Assembly: GCA_002049455.2 (NCBI GenBank)
Contig: KV918830.1
Coordinates: forward strand, 124,001-188,000
DNA from: Porphyra umbilicalis
Lineage: Eukaryota > Rhodophyta > Bangiophyceae > Bangiales > Bangiaceae
Length of the DNA: 64,000 nt
Reading direction: 5' to 3'
Part shown: positions 34,515 to 46,774 of the stretch, piece after piece
How the letters are laid out: every line of letters begins with the position of its first letter
Numbering within the stretch: position 1 is the first letter of the stretch
Position numbers and translations under genes: made by a program
The notes under the pieces: generated by a model
Told to the model about the DNA's origin: nothing
Database searches by the model: none
The model's input: only the letters and a program-made list of their open reading frames with translations

Positions 34515-37189
34515 ATGCGGCGGGCCGTGAGCCCTCCCCTAATCAACCGCGGCATCGAGCCGGTGCTGCTCGACCTGCTTGGGGAGCGACCACCGATGGA
34601 GGTGTACGACCGCATCAACGAAGGCCTCAATGCCCACGCCCGCGAATACTACCACGGTGAGGTGTGGCCTCTGCGTGGTGTCTTTGGCGTGCTGTCTCGT
34701 TTCCCCGCCGTGCTGGTCGACGGGAGTGGCGCCAAGCTGACGCCGACGGTGGTGACTACTTGGTTGACTGACAGCGGCAAAGTCTCCTGCTCCTGCGTGG
34801 GGCGTGTGGCTTTTGTGGCTCGCCACGGCGAGGTCCCGGTGGATGGGGTGCGCCAACACGCGCGGACGTTTCGCGGGGCGATTGATTACGTCTCCTCTCG
34901 GCTATGTGTGCCGCTGTCGACCTTTCGGCGGGTTGTGCCGGCACTCTTCAGTGCCGAGAGCGCCGATGATGTAGTCGCACTGAGAGTAGCAGCAACGGCG
35001 TCAGACACCAAGCTCGATTGGGACGCTGACGGACCCATTGAGTCCTTCAGGACGGGTCAGACTGCGGTCGCGGTCTTCCTTTTGGGCATTGGCTTCTACC
35101 GCGTGCCAACCCCCATGGGGTGCGCCCGAAAGACGAGCACCTGTTTGTTTTGCGACAGCGCCGCGGGCTTCTCGTGTGTGCACGCCATCCGAGCACGCAG
35201 TGTACGGCGTGGGCCGTCTGACAAGGACCCTGTTGCCGCTGACGGCAATGGCGCTGGCGGCACCGATGGTGACTCCAATGGCGGTGTGGCTGCTGACGAT
35301 GCGCGCTCGACGGAGCCTCTCTCCCTCTACAACTGCCCGCGATCGGTGCGCGCTGACGTCAAGGTGTGCCGCGCGATGGAGGACGGAGAGGTCTTTGCAT
35401 TGCGGGCGCCGTCGTGCTGCCCGACGTGTGGGTCGGCCAAGACCAAGGAGAACAGCAAGGTCGACAGCGGAGAGGTGTTGTGCTCTTTGGGCTACGCCGT
35501 CATGACGGTGGAGTCGTTCTACTGCGACGAAGTCGACTGTAAGAGGTGGATCTTCCCCAACGGACGCGACGCCGGAGTTGTCATCCAGAGCTGCACCACC
35601 ACGGCGACACTCGTCCTCATGTGCGACATGGCGGGGGAGATGGTGACCAGCGGCTCGACATTCCGGTCGTTCTTTGTCCATTGAACTAACCGATTCATGG
35701 ACCGCCGCGACTCGAACGCCTACCCAGAGATGTTGCCCGTGAAGATGCGGTCAAAAAAGACCATCACCGCCTTATTCTTCCTCACCGTGCAGCTGATGAC
35801 GAAGGACCCGCCCATCTGGGCCTTTAAGTGCGGCACGTGCCAGGACAAGGTCGGGCAGTTCCGCATTGTGACTGCGGACGGCATTGGTCTCGGCTACCTG
35901 AAGCGACTGGCCTCGAGGCGTTACGTCGTACCCGCCGAGATTTGCACCTCCGTGTGCGACGCGGTACACGCGGCGTCAATACACGCGTCAGAGTGGGTAA
36001 GGCGCTTTTTGCGGATGACGCTCAAGCAGCCAAGCAAGCCGACGGTGATCAAGGCCGCCCAGCTCAACAGCGCAAAGCGCGCCCTCGCACTCCTGTGCCC
36101 TGCGGCGTTGCCACATTTTTTGGAGACGCTGCTGTCAGGGGAGCGGAAGCTGCAGCTGTTGCGCTTGCGTGCGTTTCTGTCGAGCCTGTGGGACCTCGAC
36201 CGCGCGGCCATGTCCCTAGCAAACGGAATCGTGGCGCAGACCAAGAAGCTTCTGACGGCGAGCAACGGCCTCTCCCAGGAGCAAGTGACCGCGCACCGGC
36301 TCACACTACAATGCATCTACTCGTGGCTGCTGCACATCGAGCAAGGGCCCAATGGTGGTGGCGTCGCTGGGGGGATGGGGGTTATCGTGGGTGGAGAAGC
36401 TGCTGCCGCCGCCGGTGCCGCCGCCGGTACCGCTGCCGGGGGTGTGCTTGCTGGTGGCGCCGGCGGAAACGTGGTAGTAGGGATCGGTGGGGAGGGGCAA
36501 GGTGCCCAAGCGGCTGCAGTCGGTGCAGGCGGGGCGGCGGGCGCAGGCGCTGCCGCTGTTCGTGGTGTGCGCGGTGGCGGCAGTGCTGCCAATGCTCCCG
36601 CTGCGGGTGGGGCGCGAGCGCCTGGGGAAAGGGCCGCCCGAGGTCCTGCGGCGACGGCACCCCGGCATCACATGGACAGAACAACCAACAAGTTGGTGGA
36701 TCCGCGATGTTTGCGGCCCAACATCAAGGCGCTCGGTGACACCGTCCACAGGGACATATTGTCGTTTGCAATTGCTGTCACGATCGACCCCGTGGTCAAC
36801 CCGTTCAAGCTTCGGCACTACTCGGCCCTCTCCCAGATCGCAGACGTGTTGAAGGCGGCCGATGGCCTCTCACGTATGCAGGAGCTCAAGCGGCGTGTGG
36901 CGTTGGCTGTAAAGGCCCAGCCCCCGGCAGGAGCGGCCGGCGCGCAGCCGCCACCCCTTGTCGAGGCTGGCGCGCAAGAGCCGCCAGTGCAGGTGGCGCC
37001 CGAGGCCACGACGGAGGCCGTGGTGCTGCTCAAACAGAGCCGCTTGCTGAACTCCTTTTTGGTGGCCATTTCGGGGACGCCGGTGGGCTTCTCTACGTTG
37101 GCGACGCTCGCGGCAGACGTGCTTCTGTCATTTCGGTCGACAATTGAGGACTACTTACAGCCACGGGAGGGGACGGACGGGACGGCTGC

Positions 37190-37610
37190 TATGAAGTGGG
37201 AGGTAGATAGGTGGATGCGTTGGTTTACTTGGATGGCGGCCTTGTGCCCACTAGGACCGCCTGGTATACCCCAGGCGACCCCTTTGCCAGTCCCAGAGAC
37301 GACCCTCTCTCAGTGCTCCCCCAGGCACTTCCACTCTCCGCCTGTGCAGGGCCTGCGGCGCACCTCCCCAAGCGGAGCATGCGCCTCCTCGGTGGTAAGC
37401 CGCCCACCGCCGCACAATCCAGTCACCACGCCACGCACAATCTTCCCCGATCTCACCACGAGAAGGGGGGTGCTCACCAAGAGATACACAAATCAAGTAC
37501 AAACAAGTACAAGTCATACACAATGGAATGCCAACAAGTACACGAGCTTGAGTCACCAAAAGCCCGCGTGTAAGTATAGCTCCAATGGAGTTCTCCAGCG
37601 GAGCTCAACA
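37190..37610 (-). repeat. 3' LTR of the copia element
   Basis: 421 bp. On the minus strand it begins TGTTGAGCTCC and ends CTTCATA (a mutated form of CTTCACA). Its left border is the target duplication GCTGC. Confidence 0.93.
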
Positions 37611-37620
37611 CTCCCCCAAC
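37611..37620 (-). promoter_or_regulatory. Polypurine tract of the copia element
   Basis: Minus-strand GTTGGGGGAG directly precedes the 3' LTR. Confidence 0.7.
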
Positions 37621-37676
37621 TACATTGGAGTTCATGTAAGTCAACCGGAACGGCTGGTATCGATACCAGCAAAAGC

Positions 37677-38020
37677 ACTCCGCGCGATTTTTCTTGTAGA
37701 CGGTATCGTTACCGTCCACAACAAAAAAATCGCCGTTAGTGCACAAAAACAAAAGGGGCTCAGTCGACTGCCGCCGACTCGGGCAGCAAGATGACATACC
37801 CCAGACGAACGTCCGGCCACCAGAACCGGCCCAAACCGCCCCAAGCACTGCGCGATGTTTCTTGTGAACGGTATCGATACCGTCCAAAACAAAAAAAATC
37901 GCCGTTAGTGCACAAAAAACAAAAGGGGCTCAGTCGATTGCCGCCGACTCGGACAGCAACATGACATACCTCAGCCGGCCGTCCGAGCACCACAACCGGC
38001 CCAAACCGCCGCAAACCCGA
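37677..38020. repeat. 170-bp direct repeat in the copia 3' region, with palindromes
   Basis: Two units (about 37677-37847 and 37848-38020) share GATTTTTCTTGT/GATGTTTCTTGT, ACGGTATCG-TACCGTCC, ATCGCCGTTAGTGCAC, GGGGCTCAGTCGA and ACCGGCCCAAACCGCC. Each carries an ACGGTATCG(A/T)TACCGT palindrome. A further perfect 18-bp palindrome, GCTGGTATCGATACCAGC, lies at about 37649-37666. They sit between the end of pol and the 3' LTR, so they are probably untranslated or regulatory sequence of this copia family. Confidence 0.75.
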
Positions 38021-38093
38021 TGCCAAACGCAAAGGGCACGCGGCCCGTCACCATGGTCGCTCCGTCAAAGACCTCCGCCGACCACGTAGGGGC

Positions 38094-41000
38094 TCAGCAT
38101 GTGGAAGCAGGGCGTGGGGCGGGCGTAGCGCCCAGCCCCGCGTTGCCAAGATCGGCGCCAACGCCAATGACGCGCCGAAACAAGACGAACGCCGGGGCCG
38201 GCAGCGGCTTCGTCAGCCCGTCTGCCGGCATGTCCACGCTAGGGAGGAAGTAGAACGTCACCTCCCCGCGCGCCACGTAGTCACGGACCATGTGGTACGC
38301 GACATCCACGTGCTTGGTACGTCCGGTTGCTTCGGGGTTGTTGACCAAGGCGAGGCAAGCCTGGTTGTCTTCCCCTATCGGCACGGCCCCGCCATCGACG
38401 CCCAGAGCCGACAGCAGCTTGCGTACCCACAGCGCCTCCTTGGTGGCCATTGCGGCGGCCAAGTACTCCGCTTCGGCCGTCGAGGTTGCCACCGTCGACT
38501 GGCGCTTGCTTGCCCTCGCGATGGGCCCGCCATTGAGGGTGAAGACGAAGCCTGTCGTCGACCGACGGCCGTCAACGTCGCCCGCCCAGTCGGCGTCGAC
38601 AAACCCCTGCAGCGGCTCGCTGCCGCCGTAGACCACTCCAAGGCGGGTTGTCCCGTGCAGGTAGCGCAACACCCCCTTTGCTGCGCGCATGCGGTCCTGC
38701 TCAGGGCACGACATGAAGCGCGACAGCACCCCCACGGCAAAGGCGATGTCCGGCCTTGTCGTGGTGGACAGGTAGAGGAGGGAGCCGACCAACTCGGCGT
38801 AACGGTTACCCTCCGGCAGCAGGTCCTCGCCCGTCTTGGCAAGCTTGACCCCTGACGCCATTGGCGCCTTGTTTGGGGTGGAGGTCTCCATCCCAAACGC
38901 CTTCAGCAGCGTCACCGTGTGCCCCGTGTTGCTCAGAGTGAGCGTCTTTGACTCACGGTCACGCATGACCTTCATGCCAATGAAATCATTAACCTGCACC
39001 ATGTCACGTACTTCGAACTTTGCCGACACAGAGCGCTTGACGGCAGCAACTCCAGACAGCTTCTCGCCCGCCACGATAAGGTCGTCGACTTACACGAGGA
39101 TGAAGACGCGCCCGTGCACAGGGTGGCACCACTCGTAGAGGCACGGGTCTACCTTGGATCGCAGTGCACCGATCTCCTTGAGCTCCTTGTCGAGCTTGAT
39201 GCCCCGCAGCCGCCCAGCCTGCTTTGTCCCGTAGAGCGCCAGGTTAAGCCGACACATCTCCTCCACGCCCTCCGGCTCGATACCGTCGGGGAGTTTGATG
39301 TACATCTCCTTGTCCATCTTGGCGTTGAGGAAGTCTGTCTTGACGTCGACATGGTGAACCTCCCAGCCCGTGGCTGCAGCCACAGCAATGAGGGCCAGTG
39401 TGGTAGCCGCGCTGGGCACCGGCGCCCACGTCTCGTCAAAGTCCCGCCCCGGCACTTGGTTGAAACCTTGGGCCACGAGGCGGGCCTTGTAGCGCGTCAT
39501 CTTGCCCTCCGCGTCGTGCTTGATGTGGAACACGAAACGCGTCTTGATGGCCTTGTGCTTCTTGTTGTTCACCTTAATCTTGGACCAGGTGCCAAGCTTC
39601 TTGTGTGCTGCCACCTCCTCCTTGATGGCTTGCTTCCAACGCGGCCAATCAGAACGAGCACGCGCCTCTTTCTCGTTTGACGGGGGCTTGTGTAGGTCGC
39701 AGTCCGACTCAGCCGCACTCTTGGTACCGCTTGCCAAGTACGCCTTGGGTTCCTTCTCCCACCATTTTACCTTGGGAGCTGGCTTTCGCTTTGAGCGATG
39801 AGGCCCAGGTGCGGCGCTGCTACAGGTAGCAGGTCCTTGACCGCCCGCCGGTGTCGAGCCATCGGGGCAATCCTCGACGTCCTCCTCGCTATCTTCAGCA
39901 AGGGAGGGAGGACCGACTTCTTCGTCGCTGTCAGAGGTGTCGTCGGGGGCGTACTCGTCCTCTCGACCGCGTTCAGCGTCGAGCATGTCCATTGCCTCTT
40001 CCGTGGCGTCATCCTTGCTGCCGTCATTTCCCGCCGTCAGTCGGGGACCAGCGCTTGACCCGACTGCCGACGCCTTGACCTTAGCCGGGTTCTCCTCCAT
40101 CAGCACGTCTCGACGCTCGAAAACTTGGTTCGTATCATCCTCGAGGATGCGGTAGGCCTTGCCACCGACCGTGTAGCCGACAAAGCGGCCTACGTCGGTC
40201 CTTGGCTCCAGCTTGCGTTTCTGCTTCTTGGGTTGGAGCGCCCACGCCCGGCTCCCCCAAACGCGGTATCCCGCGACGTTGGGGCGTCGACCCGTTAGGG
40301 CCTCCAGCGGTGTTACGTTCAGCCCCGCCTTGGGGGACCGGTTGAGCACATGGACGACAGAGGCCAACGCCTCAGCCCACAGGTCTTCCTCCGCTCCGGC
40401 ATCGAGCAGAGCAGCACGCACGCGCTCCATCAGCGTGCGGTTAACCCGCTCCGCTTTGCCGTTCAGCTGTGACTTGTACGGCGCTGTCAGCTCCGACGTG
40501 ATGCTCTTGTCCTCGTACCATGCCTTGAGGTCGCTGGTGACGTACTCCTTGGCACCGTCGTGACAGACGCGCTTGACCTTGACTCCCGTCAGCGTCTCAA
40601 GCTGCTTGATACGCGTCTCGAGAATCTGCGGTGCCATCCCTTTCGTCTTGATAGGCGTTGCCGTGATGAACCCCGTGGAGTCCTCCAGCGCCGTCATAAA
40701 GTAGATGGAACCACCCAGCGACGCAGTGAGTGGGCCACCAATGTCGGTGTGCACCAGCTCGCACTTGGTCGTCGTTGTAAACGAGCGGGGGCTCGGCGCC
40801 TGCACCATCTTGCCGTCCACACACGGCACACACACAGTGCCAATAACGCGCTTGGCTTCTGCCACTGACACCGGCATGCCGTCGACCATTGTGGCCGCCC
40901 GCTTGAGGTTCTCTAACCCCAAATGGTTGAAACGACGGTGCCACAGCTCCGCCTCCCCAGTTATACGCGCGGATGCCGAGTTACCCGACGCCTGGACCGG

Positions 41001-42425
41001 CGTCACCTTCAGCACATACTGCTCCAGGTCGTTCACCTTGCCGACCACCGACGCCTTGTCGAGCACTCCGCTCGAGCGAACAGCATCCCCGTCGCTAAGG
41101 ATGTATCAGGCGTTGTCGACAAACACCACCGCACCTCGATTGCGGTCGACCGCTCGAACCGACAGCAGGTTGCTAGTCAGGTCCGGAACGAGCATAGCAT
41201 CCCCAAGTACCATGCGCGTCTTGGTGTTTCCTTTGCCAACGTCCATTGAGACGTGGCCGTGCCCCTTGATGGGCACCTTGTCGCCGTTGGCCAAGGTGAC
41301 CTCGGCCCCGCTTCCCGCCGTCCGGATTGAGAAGCCCTTATCCCCGGCGGCCATGTGGTTGGTTGCGCCAGAGTCAAGCACCCAGGTTGATATCCCGCGT
41401 GTGCTCCCGTGAGCCTTGCTGCTCCCGGCATTGCCGGTGGAAGCAGTGTAGGCCAGAGCGGCACCCGCGTGGGGCCAGCCGCCGTGGCCGCCTTCACGAC
41501 CACCACCGCCGGGCTTGCCCTTGCCCTTGGCCTCGTCCGCCTTCTTCTTGTAGCAATCGCGCTGCATGTGCCCTTTCTTTTTGCAGTAGAAGCACACGAC
41601 CGACTTCTTGTCAAACGACTTCTTGTGCGCCGCTGCAGCAAAGGCTTGTGACTTCACACTGCCGGAAGGCTTGGACGCAGCGACGGTAATGCTCCGCTGC
41701 TCCACTTGCAGCAGCTTAGCCGTCACGTCCGACATGACAAGCTTGGTGTCCTTATTCTCCAAGACCGTCCTCAGCATCCCGTACTCTGACGGAAGCCCCG
41801 ACAAGACACGCAGTGCGAGCGTGTTGTCGTCCACCGGGTTTCCAAGCATGGCAAGCTCGTCCCGGATCATCTTGGCGCGCGACGCAAACTTGATGATGTT
41901 TTCGTTGTCGCCCTTCTTCAGGCTGCTCAGCTCGTCCATGAACCGCAGCAGCTGCGCGTTGTCACGTGCCTCGAACATGACCTTCAGCGCGTCCCACGCC
42001 TCCTTGGCCGTGTCAACCGACGTGACCGTGTTGAGATGCGCGGGCTTGACCGACATCTGGATGGTCGCCAGCGCCGCCTCGTTCATGGCGTCCCACGCTT
42101 CGACCACCGGGTCGGACTTCTTGTCGTCCGAACCAGAAGCAGGGCGGTCCGTCACGACGGCCGTCCACAGCTTCTCTTTCTTGAGCTGCGCACGCTGGTA
42201 CGCCGCCGACACCTTGTAATCGTCGTCCAGCTGCGCGAACCGTGGGCCGCTAAGGCGGCCGTAGTCCGACATGTTGACGACAGCGGCGCGACCAAGCACC
42301 GCACTGACGACGTCGACGGCGGTATCGGCCCGCGCGACGCCGGAGCACACCGCAACCCGAGCGACGTCGTCCGACCAGCGACCGCAGGGAAGACGACGAT
42401 GACCACCAGCGACAGCTGGGCCCAT
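38094..42425 (-). pseudogene. Copia gag-pol polyprotein with two in-frame stops
   Basis: One minus-strand frame of 1,444 codons. Gag starts at ATG 42425 or at the later MSDYGRLSG near 42272. The zinc knuckle CFYCKKKGHMQRDC is near 41555-41596, the protease motif DSGATNH near 41365. Integrase follows (HRRFNHLG, VCVPC, HTDIGG, HDGAKEYV and AERVNRTL). RT shows YKARLVAQGFNQ and VDVKTDFLNA. RNase H ends the frame (DADWAGD, KHVDVAYHMV). Stops are TGA at 41106-41108, before integrase, and TAA at 39090-39092, which sits exactly at the tyrosine position of the YVDD catalytic motif (downstream residues VDDLIV). The frame is otherwise undamaged. Confidence 0.95.
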
Positions 42426-42429
42426 AACC
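42415..42429 (-). promoter_or_regulatory. Primer-binding site of the copia element
   Basis: Minus-strand GGTTATGGGCCCAGC begins immediately after the 5' LTR. It overlaps the first possible gag ATG. I have not identified the tRNA. Confidence 0.65.
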
Positions 42430-42850
42430 TGTGAAGCGGGAGGTAGATAGGTGGATGCGTTGGTTTACTTGGATGGCGGCCTTGTGCCCACTAGGACCGC
42501 CTGATATACCCCAGGCGACCCCTCTGCCAGTCCCAGAGACGACCCTCTCTCAGTACTCCCCCAGGCACTTCCACTCTCCGCCTGTGCAGGGCCTGCGGCG
42601 CACCTCCCAAAGCGGAGCATGCGCCTCCTCGGTGGTAAGCCGCCCACCGCCGCACAATCCAGTCACCACGCCACGCACAATCTTCCCCGATCTCACCACG
42701 AGGAGGGGGGAGCTCACCAAGAGATACACAAATCAAGTACAAACAAGTACAAGTCATACACAATGGAATGCCAACAAGTACACGAGCTTGAGTCACCAAA
42801 AGCCCTCGTGTAAGTATAGCTCCAATGGAATTCCCGAGCGGAGCTCAACA
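42430..42850 (-). repeat. 5' LTR of the copia element
   Basis: 421 bp. On the minus strand it begins TGTTGAGCTCC and ends CTTCACA. It is followed on + by the right target duplication GCTGC. Confidence 0.93.
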
Positions 42851-43789
42851 GCTGCCATGTACCAGCGGCGCTGGGGGGAGCAGCTGACGCCAGCGGAGCT
42901 CCGCGCTCGCTTCCTAGCCGACTACCCCCACGCATGGGACGACGCCGCCATCACCGGGTCGTGGATTTCAGGGCTGCTTGCGTGCCGCCCCGCCGCGTTT
43001 GCGCCCGCGGAGGAGGCAGAGCTCGGCACGTGTGCCAAGAGGTACGAGGAGGCTCACAAGTTCTTCTCCCCCGGCATGTTCACCATCTGCTGCGCGGTTG
43101 CGCATCCAAAGATGCTCGGGAGTGTTGTCAGGGACAAGCGGGAGAGAACCCCAGCGCTCCTCAATGCCCTGTTGTCTCATTATGCTTTGTTGCCTCATTT
43201 TGTGGTGTATGACTTTGCGTGCGGTGCTTTGCGTTCTGCCATTCTGAAGCTGCCTTTTTTGGTCCGCTTCCTTGTCTTTATCTCTGACATGTTCCACATT
43301 GTCAATTACCTCTGTAGCGACGCGCTCCACCCCAGGTCGTACGTCTCCATGGACAAGGCCAACACTGTTGCTCATGAGCAACGCAGCGCTCCGATCAACC
43401 CTGCTGCGGCGGACGCTGCGGGCGGTCGGGCAGGGCGAGAACATGGACGTCCTCAAGATGAAGAATGTCATCTACAATATCATGGCCCACGCAAAGAGCA
43501 CCTGCCCGTACCCTCTGCCCGACCCCTACAACTACCGTCAGAACTACTTCTCCCGGGCGCCGTGCCTTTGTGGTTGCGATTACCGCCCTGACGACCCGCC
43601 GCAGCCGCCACCCCCCCCCCACGGCCCAGAAGATGTCGACACGAGCGAGGCGGGCCCCCCGCGTGGGCTGAACCAGACTACGTGCCATTGGATGTGTAGC
43701 GGCCGTAGCTGGTTTGCTCGCTCGGTGGCCGTAGAGGATGGCGTCGGCGGGTGGGATCGGAGCCGCGACCGACACGGCTTCAGGGGGCA

Positions 43790-45490
43790 AGTGCTTGTCG
43801 TCGTTCGGACGGGGGGTTGGCAAGGTAGTTGCTGTGTCGGCGGAGTTGTCAGCCGCCACCGACGGGGCGGCTGGCGGCAGGTGGTCATCGTGCGTACGGC
43901 GGGGGGCTGGAAAGTAGGTGGCCGTGTCGGCGGACTTGGTCAACGCTGCCCGAGGGGCGGTGGGCGGCAGATGCTCGTCTTGCTTACGGCGGGGGGGTGG
44001 CAAGGTGGTGGCCGTTCCGGAAGAGTCGTACACTGCCGCCGGCGGGGCGGCCGGAGGCAGGTGCTTGTCGTGGTTGGGGCGGGAGGGTGGCAAGGTGGTG
44101 GCCGTGACGGTGAAGTTGTCCACCGCCGCCGACGGGGCGGCCGGCGGCAGGTGGTCGTCGTGCGTGCGGAGGGGGGCTGGAAAGTTGGTGGCCGCGTCTG
44201 CGGACTTGGTCACCGCCGCCCAAGGGGCGGCGGGCGGCAGGTGCTCGTCTTGCTTACGACGAGGGGACGGCATGGTGGTGGCCGTTCCGGTGAAGTCGCG
44301 CACCGCCGCCGGCGGGGCGGCCGGAGGCAGGTGCTTGTCGTGGTTGGGGCGGGGGGGTAGCAAGGTGGTTGCCGTGACTGTAAAGTTGTCCACCGCCGCC
44401 GACGGGGCGGCTGGCGACAGGTGGTTGTCGTGCTTTCGAACGGGGTGTTTGCAAGGTTGTGGCCACAGCGGTGCAGTTGGTTGCTACCGCCGACGGGGCA
44501 ACGGGTGGCAAGTGCGCGTCGTGGTTGGGGCCGGGGCATCGTGAGTTGGTGGCTTCGCTACAGTTGGCTGCGGCCGCCTTCCGATCTTTAGGTGAGCTGT
44601 CGGTGTAAAGTTTAAACTATCATTCTTTGTTACTTCATAGGCAGAGTGTCCCGTGCTTTATATTCCTATCTCGGCTTCGTGCCACGCGCCAATAGACAAT
44701 GTGTTCGCCAGGTGCTCGTTTTCGTTGGAGCTGGGGCTTCGCAAAGTGGTGGCTCCGGCGGTGGAGTCTGTCGCCGCCAAAGATGGGGCAGCAGGTGGCA
44801 GGGGCTCGTCGAGGTTTGGGCGGGGGGGTGGCAAGGTGATGGTGGCGGAGGTGCAGTCGGTCATCGCCGCCGACGAGGCGGCGGGGCGCAGGTGCTCATC
44901 GTGGTTGTGGCGCAGGGGTGGTATGGTGGTGGCGGCGGCAGTGGCAATGGTCACTGCCGCCGACTGGGCGGCAGGCGGCAGGTGCTTTTCGTGCTTGGGG
45001 TGGGGTGGCGGCAAGGTTGTGGCCGCGGCGGTAGATTTGGTCACCGCCGCCGACGAGGCGCAGAGCGGCAGGTGCTCGTTGTGGCTGGGGTGGGGTGGTG
45101 GCAAGTTTTTGGCGGCTGGGGGGAGTTGGTTACTGCCGCCGATAGGGCGGCGGGCTGCTGGTGCTCGTCGTGGTTGTGGCGGGGGGGTGGTAAGGTGGCG
45201 GTGGCGGCGGTGCAGTCCGTCACCGCCGCCGATGGGGCGGCAGGGCGCACGTGCTCGTCGTGGTTGTGGCGGAGGGGTGGGATGGTGGTGGCGGCGGCGG
45301 TGGCAGTGGTCACCGCCGCCGAATGGGCAGCGCGCGGCAGGTGCTTGTCGTGGTTGGGGCGAAGGGGTGGCGAAGTTGTCGCGGCGGGGGGAAGAAGGTC
45401 ATCGCCACTGACGGGCCGGCGGGCAGTAGGAGCTCTTCGCGGTTGGGCCGGGGAGGTGGCAGGGTCGTGGCCTTGCTGCAGTTGGCCGGA
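43790..45490. repeat. 90-bp minisatellite, two blocks, inside the KDZ element
   Basis: Block 1 (about 43790-44545) and block 2 (about 44700-45490) consist of 90-bp units built around GGTGGCAAGGTGGTGG...GCCGCCGACGGGGCGGC. In block 1 a three-unit (about 270-bp) higher-order pattern occurs twice. Because 90 is a multiple of three, both strands keep long open frames; on the minus strand each unit reads HLPPAAPSAAV, then TATTLPPPR. Each block ends in a related tail containing GTTTAAAC or TTTTAAAC (near 44610 and 45530), so the blocks look like a segmental duplication. Confidence 0.8.
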
Positions 45491-45610
45491 ACGACCTACC
45501 GACCTTGTGGTGGGCTGTCTGTGTGGTGTTTTAAACTACATTTCTTTGTCACCTCATCGGAAGAGTAACCCACCGGTCCGCAAGCCGCCGCCCACCGACT
45601 CTCCGCCCCC

Positions 45611-46742
45611 TCACCCACCGGTCCCCAAGCCGCCGCCCCCCGACCCGCCGGTCCTCAAGCCGCCGCCCTCCGCCCCCCCACCCAACCCGCCACCGGCCAG
45701 CGCCGGTGACCCCCGCGCCCGCTTTCTTTCCTTCTTCTTCTTTGATGCAGGGGTCGTGCCGGCCGCGTTGGCGTTGACGGAAATCTCCGGCGCCATGGCG
45801 CCGCCAGCAAAGAGGCCCAACAACCACATAAAGAAGCGATTGCGCTGGAACTTCATGAGAAGGATGACGGCCAAGTACTCGTTGTTGAGCATGATGCTCG
45901 ACTTCTTGAAGGCCGGGGAGATGAAACGCGTGGCCTTTCCACGGATGTTGAAGGTGACCGTGGCGCCGCGCGCCGCCTCCGGTGTCAACTGCAGGTAGGT
46001 GTGGTCGACCTTGGCGCGCGCCCTCACGTCCTGCGTCTTCTTCCTCACCAACGTGTTCACAACGAACTTGTACACCGCCACAAAATCCAACAACCGGTTG
46101 CGGAAAAATTCATCGCGGTGGGGGTGGTGCAGCTCCGCCCTCGTGTCCTTCACCATATCATCGGGGATGGCCACGGCTGTGACGACGGCCGGGGGGGGGC
46201 TGACGCGGCTGCGGACGCGCCCCTACGGCAGGCAAATGCGCGGCGGGGCAACAGTCAGTCCCGGCAAAGCAAAGTCGTGGGAGAGCAGGTACTCGGAGCT
46301 CCCGGGCGCAACGCTGCTGCCATCGTTCTCGCCGTTCGTGCCTGCACTCGCCGAGCCGCCTCCACTGCCCTCGCCGTCAACGCCCTCCCCTTCACCTCGA
46401 GTGGCAGCACCACTAGCGCCTCGGCCAGCTCGAAGTACGCTCGCCCGAGGGCCATGCGACCCGGAGCCCAACGACAGCGCGTCTTTGGACGCCAAAACAG
46501 ATGGGTCCCTCAAGAGCGCCCTCGTCCACTCGTCGGCGTCCTCAGTGGCGCCGGCATGCCACCTCGCTCCGTCCTTACAGAGCCCGCCGCTAGGATCCCC
46601 CCCGCCCAATGGCGCCACCGCCCACGCCGGAACTAACCGCCCCAGTGCCGCTCGGCCCGCCTCCAGGGGCGGCAGGGTCCGCGGCGGTGCCACCGACAGT
46701 GCTTTTGGCAGCTGCGGCGGCGGCGGTGGCGGCGGCGGTGGC

Positions 46743-46774
<32 letters not shown>

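Larger units (their letters stand above)
37190..42850 (-). mobile_element. Full-length Ty1/copia retrotransposon in the KDZ gene
   Basis: The element is 5,661 bp on the minus strand, with two 421-bp LTRs (about 12 differences by eye, roughly 3%) and a 5-bp target duplication GCTGC (37185-37189 and 42851-42855). A primer-binding site abuts the 5' LTR and a purine-rich tract abuts the 3' LTR. The internal gag-pol frame is single, in classical copia order, with two in-frame stops. Removing it would leave the KDZ reading phase intact across the junction. Confidence 0.95.
34515..43591 (+). pseudogene. KDZ/Zisupton-type transposase, inactivated
   Basis: The frame is usable from ATG 34515 (MRRAVSPP), though coding may begin upstream. 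It contains a SWIM-like finger, CLFCDSAAGFSCVH (C-x2-C-x8-C-x-H, near 35140), then paired cysteines ending CPTCGS, and the linker CDEVDCKRWIFPNGRD. An in-frame TGA (35682-35684) is followed by WAFKCGTC and the ADGIGLGYLK segment (possible first catalytic Asp). A Gly/Ala/Val-rich insert follows. After the copia insertion (37190-42850, duplication GCTGC) the frame resumes at 42856 and carries the signature VVYDFACG, SDMFHIVNYLC and AHEQ (catalytic Asp, His and Glu region). One more frameshift lies near 43410. The true C-terminus, after CLCGCD, is unclear. Confidence 0.8.

Noticed and set aside
34515-35697. Two separate genes at 34.5 and 35.7 kb
   Set aside because: They share one reading phase separated by a single TGA, and both halves match one KDZ-type protein.
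45570-45770. Proline-rich protein tail (PPVPKPPPPDPPV) on the plus strand
   Set aside because: The opposite strand is equally open and belongs to the end of the minus-strand gene; there is no evidence for plus-strand coding.
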